The notes under the pieces were generated by a model. It was given only the letters and a program-made list of their open reading frames with translations, searched no databases and was not told where the DNA came from. Source: Candidatus Woesearchaeota archaeon (GTDB lineage: Archaea > Nanobdellota > Nanobdellia > Woesearchaeales > GW2011-AR4). Taken from it: a stretch of 9,280 nucleotides of DNA. A program made the position numbers and the translations under genes. The DNA lies in assembly GCA_016185915.1 (NCBI GenBank), contig JACPMP010000081.1, positions 1-9,280 on the forward strand, given 5' to 3'. This document shows, in pieces, positions 6,547-9,280 of the stretch. Every line of letters starts with the position of its first letter. The first letter of the stretch is position 1.

Positions 6547-7191
6547 TTGACTAAAACTATTTTGACTAAAAAAACATTAGCAGACAAGGTATTAAGAAAT
6601 TTTTTAAAGGTTAAGTTAAAAAAAGCTGCTGTAAAAGTACCTGGGCTTAAGGTCGGAAAACAAAAGCCAGCAATACAAAAACGTGAAGAGCAAATGCCAT
6701 TTTCTTCCATTATAAATATTTTAATTAAAAATGCTGTTGAGAAGGCAAAAAAAGAGAAGAAAGAAAAAGGATTAGTTGAAGAAGGAAAAAGTTATACTGT
6801 ATCAAAAGAAGAAAAGGGCTTCAATTTAGGAGGATACGGCACTTTTTCTAAGAGTTATGGAACTTCGCCTCATGCTTCTTATGTTGATTATGAAAAATTG
6901 TTTAGTTATCTGGGAACTTTTAGAGCACAAAGTGCATATGAAAATATGGCTGGGCATGTTGGGACATTAAATAAAGCAGCAGAAAGCGGAAGCTTTGTTT
7001 TGGCTGATAGGGATTCTATGGATAAAATAGGAAGGTTTGAAAAATACATGAAGAATCCATCTATGGATATGCCAATCATGGCTCTTTCTCTCGTCCCTAT
7101 AGCCGGCTTAAGTTCAGGAGAATGGGAGGAAATCAAAAATTTAATGAGATTTGACCCTGTCATGTACACCTTAAAATCTAAAACTTCCTAA
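6547..7191 (+). CDS. Hypothetical basic protein with TTG start, 214 aa
   Basis: I do not recognise this protein. The TTG start at 6547 is supported by GAGGTG at five-base spacing; a second in-frame TTG at 6562 lies in a 15-base-period duplication. The N-terminal 85 residues are strongly Lys-rich (TKKTLADKVLRNFLKVKLKKAAVKVPGLKVGKQKP, later EKAKKEKKEKG), which suggests nucleic-acid or membrane-surface contact or a disordered basic tail. Residues 93-112 are Gly/Tyr/Ser-rich (FNLGGYGTFSKSYG). The C-terminal half (115-214) looks helical and compact (YVDYEKLFSYLGTF, MDKIGRFEKYMKNP, MDMPIMALSLVPIAGLSSGEWEEIKNLM). The segment PIMALSLVPIAGL (175-187) is hydrophobic but short for a membrane helix. The gene converges on, and overlaps by four bases, the coiled-coil gene that follows. 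Confidence 0.75.
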   Translation: MTKTILTKKTLADKVLRNFLKVKLKKAAVKVPGLKVGKQKPAIQKREEQMPFSSIINILIKNAVEKAKKEKKEKGLVEEGKSYTVSKEEKGFNLGGYGTFSKSYGTSPHASYVDYEKLFSYLGTFRAQSAYENMAGHVGTLNKAAESGSFVLADRDSMDKIGRFEKYMKNPSMDMPIMALSLVPIAGLSSGEWEEIKNLMRFDPVMYTLKSKTS

Positions 7192-7697
7192 AGCCCTGTT
7201 TCTTTTTTCAATTTGTATAGAACTACTCTGCTTGCATCAAGCTTGCTTGCTGACTTTTCCCCCTCTGTCATGTACCTTTCTGCCCTTGTAATCCTTTCGC
7301 CAATCTGCCCAATTGCACCAATCTGTTCCTCTGTGAGGCTGCCTTCCATAGACAAAATGCTGTAAAACCTTTTGAGTTGGGAATAATCTTGATAGGTCTG
7401 CATTACAGTATTATAGCCCTTTGTTCCTTTAGTCAAAGCGGCTGGCGGAGCTTCCTGCCTTACGGTTCTTTCAAGCCTTTGCCCACCGCTTGCTTCAAAA
7501 AGCCTTGAAATGTCAACAGCCCTTTGCTCGGGGACAATCTCTTCAGCAATCTTCCCTGTCTTCAACTCCTGCATTGAGGCATTTATTAATTTCTCTATTT
7601 CATCAACTTCTTTCTTCCGCTCTTCTTCCATCAATTTTAGCTTCTTTATTCTATCTTGTGGAGATAATTTTGTAAGTTCTTTTTTGTCTATGGTCAT
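7188..7697 (-). CDS. Hypothetical protein with N-terminal coiled coil, 169 aa
   Basis: The N-terminal 46 residues (KKELTKLSPQDRIKKLKLMEEERKKEVDEIEKLINASMQEL) are a highly charged, heptad-like helix, probably a coiled coil. A hinge-like stretch (about 50-92, including AEEIVPEQRAVDISRLFEASGG and APPAALTKG) leads to a helical C-terminal region (94-165: YNTVMQTYQDYSQLKRFYSILSME, EEQIGAIGQIGERITRAERYM). There are no cysteines, no signal peptide and no membrane helix. A scaffolding or partner-binding role would fit, but no family assignment is secure. ATG 7697 follows a TATA element with a near-zero leader. The TAG stop shares bases with the TAA stop of the convergent 6547 gene (CTAA at 7188-7191). 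Confidence 0.78.
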   Translation of the reverse strand: MTIDKKELTKLSPQDRIKKLKLMEEERKKEVDEIEKLINASMQELKTGKIAEEIVPEQRAVDISRLFEASGGQRLERTVRQEAPPAALTKGTKGYNTVMQTYQDYSQLKRFYSILSMEGSLTEEQIGAIGQIGERITRAERYMTEGEKSASKLDASRVVLYKLKKETGL

Positions 7698-7722
7698 TTT
7701 AGAGATTATTAATTTTGATGTG

Positions 7723-7736
7723 TTTATATATTTATA
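7723..7736 (-). promoter_or_regulatory. TATA box of the coiled-coil protein gene
   Basis: On the minus strand the run TATAAATATATAAA (plus coordinates 7723-7736) has its proximal TATATAAA centred about 30 bases before ATG 7697, giving a leader of a few bases. No Shine-Dalgarno is present between it and the start. Confidence 0.5.
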
Positions 7737-7808
7737 CTATAATTTGTTTAAAGTTTATTAGGTAAACATTTTTGCCACTCCTTTTATTTTACGTACGAAA
7801 ATTATACG

Positions 7809-8049
7809 ATTAACCAATCGAAACCCCATTTTCGAGAATTTATCTAGCTTTTAACGTTGAAAGATGATGTTTTTCAATGAATTTACGCATTAACGAAAAC
7901 CCATTAACGAAAAAAACAATAAAGAAATCAATCCACCCACCGCCGCTCGTGCAACAAATAGATTTTACCTTAAATTCAAAATTTTTCTTTGGAATGGAGA
8001 ACTATCACAAGCATTACTTACAATAAAATTAACGTAGAAAACCCCCATT
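7809..8049 (+). repeat. Three degenerate copies of an ATTAAC...GAAAACCCCATT motif
   Basis: Within the 357-base gap 7698-8054, ATTAAC followed by a GAAA-C-rich-ATT block occurs three times in the same orientation: 7809-7830 (ATTAAC, then GAAACCCCATT), 7889-7905 (ATTAACGAAAACCCATT) and 8028-8049 (ATTAAC, then GAAAACCCCCATT). The middle copy is partly duplicated, with CATTAACGAAAA at both 7888-7899 and 7902-7913. A 7-base inverted repeat, CGAAAAT/ATTTTCG, lies at 7796-7802 and 7828-7834. The spacing is irregular (80 and 139 bases), so this is not a CRISPR array. Binding sites for a protein are possible. Confidence 0.45.
7877..8026 (+). CDS. Possible small ORF, 49 aa, in the repeat-bearing gap
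   Basis: ATG 7877 opens a 49-codon frame ending in TAA at 8024-8026. The predicted peptide begins MNLRINENPLTKK, has a basic middle, a HPPPLVQQ segment (20-27) and an aromatic C-terminal half (KFFFGMENYHKHYLQ). The amino-acid composition is protein-like, but there is no good Shine-Dalgarno or well-placed TATA. Codons such as CGC, CCG and CTC are unusual for the neighbours, and the frame overlaps the repeat copies. It could be a real small gene, a gene remnant, or chance. The opposite strand also has an open stretch here (7843-8001) but lacks an early start codon. Confidence 0.25.
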   Translation: MNLRINENPLTKKTIKKSIHPPPLVQQIDFTLNSKFFFGMENYHKHYLQ

Positions 8050-8054
8050 GTGTA

Positions 8055-8501
8055 TTATGAGTAATAATGCCATAATGAGTAGAAAAAGCTGAATAGAAAT
8101 AAGATGGTGAATATCAAGAAAAAGACAATCAGAAGACTTATATACAGCATTAAAGATTTCCACATCGGATTTTGAAAGTATTTTTTTAGACAATAGTGAA
8201 AAATGAAGAAGTTAGCAAGAAAAACGACTAATGAGGTGGCGATACCGAATAGTTTTGTGGAGAAAATCAGCGAGAGTGATGGTACAAGTTTTACGAGAAC
8301 TCCAAAGAAAACAACTAGAGAAATAGGAATCACTATAAAACCAATCATTACTACAATCAGAGTTTTTAAAGGATTTTTATAATTTGAATTGTTCATCCTA
8401 AATAGCTTTGTAAGCCAAAACAGAACTAATGCACCAATGAAAACCCAAACAATCAATAAGGTCAAAGATTCTGCAATCAATTTTATGTCTATTTGTGGCA
8501 T
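8055..8501 (-). CDS. Small integral membrane protein with four predicted helices, 148 aa
   Basis: The product is mostly hydrophobic, with four predicted membrane helices at about 12-33, 46-70, 84-105 and 115-142. The loop between helices 1 and 2 (TKLFRMNNSNYKNPLK, 31-46) and the one between helices 3 and 4 (KKYFQNPMWK, 106-115) are basic. By the positive-inside rule they face the cytoplasm, which puts both termini outside. There is one cysteine (104), and I see no recognisable transporter, enzyme or channel motif. I do not know the family. ATG 8501 lies about 25 bases after a palindromic TATA region, suggesting a leaderless transcript. The gene is on the same strand as the toxin-antitoxin pair upstream but is separated from it by 142 bases with hairpins, so it is probably transcribed independently. 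Confidence 0.75.
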   Translation of the reverse strand: MPQIDIKLIAESLTLLIVWVFIGALVLFWLTKLFRMNNSNYKNPLKTLIVVMIGFIVIPISLVVFFGVLVKLVPSLSLIFSTKLFGIATSLVVFLANFFIFHYCLKKYFQNPMWKSLMLYISLLIVFFLIFTILFLFSFFYSLWHYYS

Positions 8502-8520
8502 TGTATTGTATTTAATTCAG

Positions 8521-8554
8521 GAACTTTAAATAATTATTGGTTTATTTAAAGTTC
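8521..8554 (-). promoter_or_regulatory. 13-base perfect inverted repeat containing the TATA box of the membrane protein gene
   Basis: The arms GAACTTTAAATAA (8521-8533) and TTATTTAAAGTTC (8542-8554) are perfectly complementary, with an 8-base spacer. Each arm holds a TTTAAATA-like element; the left-hand one is about 25 bases from ATG 8501, correct for a leaderless minus-strand transcript. The symmetry suggests an operator for a dimeric regulator covering the promoter, or a bidirectional promoter. The 16 bases 8525-8540 are identical to those before the methyltransferase gene. Confidence 0.55.
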
Positions 8555-8580
8555 GCCCAATCCAACGAATTCTACACTCA

Positions 8581-8626
8581 AAAAGGGGGCTTTTCTTCTC
8601 AGCTTCGCATAATCCCTATGGATTAT
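8581..8626 (-). terminator. Hairpins between the toxin gene and the membrane protein gene, possible terminator
   Basis: ATAATCC-CTAT-GGATTAT (8609-8626) is a 7-base-pair hairpin with a 4-base loop, beginning 18 bases past the toxin stop codon in the minus direction. Farther on, AAAAG-GGGG-CTTTT (8581-8594) reads on the minus strand as a C-run followed by a T-run. Together they could end the toxin-antitoxin transcript. Both stems are short. Confidence 0.35.
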
Positions 8627-8643
8627 ACAAACATTTGGCAAAA

Positions 8644-8898
8644 TCATTCATAAGCATAATCGTGATGCTTGAATCTTAGAAATAAAACATCATTTCCCTT
8701 GATTTCAAAGACGATAACATAAGAACCAACATGAGCAGCTCTTTTACCTTTAAGGTTGTAGCTTTTCATTGGATAATGCTCTGGATTTTGTAAAACTTCG
8801 TCCATCTTTTTGTGAAGTCTTTCCAGAAGTACTTTGTCTCTTTTGATATCTTTAACATCATTTAAGAATGGTTTTGTTAATACTTCTTTGTAAACCAT
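8644..8898 (-). CDS. RelE/ParE-superfamily toxin (mRNA interferase-like)
   Basis: The 84-residue protein has the layout of archaeal RelE/YafQ-type toxins: two N-terminal helices (7-37, with LERLHKKMDEVLQNP) and then a beta sheet (SYNLKGKRAAHVGSYVIVFEIKGNDVLFLRFKHHDYAYE, 46-84). The LKGKRAAHVGSYVIVFEI block corresponds to the family pattern L-G-x-R-x-x-VGxYRVVYEI, and FKHHDYAY to the C-terminal H-x-x-Y region. Members usually cleave mRNA on the ribosome using basic residues; candidates here are K50, K52, R53, R75, K77, H78, H79 and Y81. Position 61 has V where R often occurs. The length is normal for the family. It starts six bases after the antitoxin stop, so the two genes form one operon. 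Confidence 0.85.
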   Translation of the reverse strand: MVYKEVLTKPFLNDVKDIKRDKVLLERLHKKMDEVLQNPEHYPMKSYNLKGKRAAHVGSYVIVFEIKGNDVLFLRFKHHDYAYE

Positions 8899-8904
8899 CT
8901 TTAA

Positions 8905-9120
8905 TTACAGAGAATCAAAAAGCTTTCTTCTCTCTTCAGAATTCTTTACCCTTACTAATTCTCCCCGCTTGTACGCTTCTTCACTTTCTTTGATTGCTTT
9001 GATGAATTCTTCAGAGAAATCTTCTTCAAATTCTGATTCAACAATATGCTTACATTTAAGCAAAAGTTCATATTCCTTTTTTGGTATTGTCACAACTTCA
9101 CTCGCCATTTTAATCAACAT
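8905..9120 (-). CDS. RelB-type antitoxin
   Basis: This is the first gene of the pair, directly upstream of the toxin. The 71-residue product begins with a SEVVTIPKKEYELLLKCK block (7-24), as in archaeal antitoxins of the RelB/Phd-like kind whose N-terminus (VTIPKEEYE) precedes a helix. An acidic middle (ESEFEEDFSEEFIKAIKESEEAYKRGE, 28-54) and a basic tail (VRVKNSEERRKLF) fit wrapping around a basic toxin. Two starts are possible. ATG 9120 is the longer. ATG 9108 (MASEVV) fits homologues I know better, and fits a TATA centre near 9141, which predicts transcription start near 9115. The protein should neutralise the toxin and may repress the operon, although a clear DNA-binding motif is not visible. 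Confidence 0.8.
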   Translation of the reverse strand: MLIKMASEVVTIPKKEYELLLKCKHIVESEFEEDFSEEFIKAIKESEEAYKRGELVRVKNSEERRKLFDSL

Positions 9121-9134
9121 TATTGCTTATGCCG

Positions 9135-9148
9135 TATTTATATAAATA
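9135..9148 (-). promoter_or_regulatory. Palindromic TATA box of the toxin-antitoxin operon
   Basis: TATTTATATAAATA is a perfect 14-base palindrome centred about 21 bases before ATG 9120 and 33 before ATG 9108. It is the obvious promoter for the operon, and its symmetry could also serve a repressor such as the antitoxin-toxin complex. Confidence 0.5.
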
Positions 9149-9222
9149 TCTTTCTATCGATTATAATCATTTAGTGAAGTGACTCATTTTTTCTTGAAGT
9201 ATATTCTATAACAGCGAAATGA

Positions 9223-9230
9223 TTTTATAG
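9223..9230 (+). promoter_or_regulatory. TATA-like element before the 9254 start codon
   Basis: TTTTATAG is centred about 27 bases before ATG 9254, the spacing for a leaderless transcript as elsewhere in this window. The region between it and the toxin-antitoxin promoter holds no other feature, apart from TAGCTA occurring twice near 9235 and 9246. Confidence 0.3.
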
Positions 9231-9253
9231 TAGTTAGCTATATTGTAGCTAAT

Positions 9254-9280
9254 ATGCGAAAAGAGGTCAAACTTGAGCTT
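9254..9280 (+). CDS. Probable start of a further gene, cut by the window end
   Basis: ATG 9254 opens a frame (MRKEVKLEL) that runs to the last base. It is supported only by a TATA-like element at the right distance and by the divergent arrangement with the toxin-antitoxin operon. Nine codons are too few to name a product. Confidence 0.35.

Noticed and set aside
7862..7900. C/D-box guide RNA suggested by GATGATG near 7863
   Set aside because: The box C match is imperfect and no CTGA box D lies at a suitable distance.
7888..7913. CRISPR-like direct repeats
   Set aside because: The two 12-base copies are separated by only two bases and the other related copies are irregularly spaced; there are no uniform spacers.
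7925..7960. tRNA or structured RNA suggested by the GC-rich patch
   Set aside because: I could not form an acceptor stem, anticodon arm or T-arm around it on either strand; the patch is short.
7843..8001. Open minus-strand stretch encoding a Cys/Gly then hydrophobic segment
   Set aside because: There is no start codon until near its end, and no promoter or ribosome site; the overlapping + frame is at least as plausible.

Overview
This window looks archaeal. It is AT-rich, and most start codons are preceded by a TATA-like element at the distance expected for leaderless or very short-leader transcripts. A few genes instead carry a GAGGT/GGAGGTG-type Shine-Dalgarno. The protein families also fit archaea: a DUF483-type protein, a nucleotidyltransferase with a C-terminal HEPN-like helical region, a RelBE-type toxin-antitoxin pair, and large sequon-rich surface proteins with a signal peptide and a C-terminal membrane anchor. 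I infer a DPANN-type archaeon of the Woesearchaeota/Pacearchaeota kind; the lineage is inference, as no rRNA or other marker gene is present.

Layout. Positions 2-3245 hold two tandem surface-protein genes on the + strand. The first is cut by the window start. The second is complete: signal peptide, lamin-tail-like domain, about four Ig/cadherin-like domains, two CARDB-like domains, linker and C-terminal membrane helix. The two proteins share the final Cys-containing beta domain, the linker and the anchor. An unrecognised 217-aa gene (3281-3934, +) follows. Convergent to it is a nucleotidyltransferase (3952-4758, -), which shares a divergent promoter region with a DUF483-type gene (4894-5730, +). 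A small class I methyltransferase (5889-6422, -) is divergent from an unrecognised basic protein with a TTG start (6547-7191, +). That gene overlaps by four bases the end of a convergent coiled-coil protein gene (7188-7697, -).

Positions 7698-8054 lack any confident gene. They hold a three-copy degenerate repeat, a local GC-rich patch and a possible 49-codon ORF. Next come a four-helix membrane protein (8055-8501, -) with a strongly palindromic promoter, a short hairpin-rich gap, a toxin-antitoxin operon (8644-9120, -), and the first nine codons of a probable further + strand gene at 9254.

Apart from the surface pair and the toxin-antitoxin pair, the genes sit singly on alternating strands with their own promoters, so I do not see one multi-gene pathway. 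The most notable points are the shared Cys-paired anchor module of the two surface proteins, the sharp glycosylation-sequon boundary in the larger one, an identical 16-base promoter core before two unrelated genes, and several palindromes or repeats in promoter and intergenic positions.
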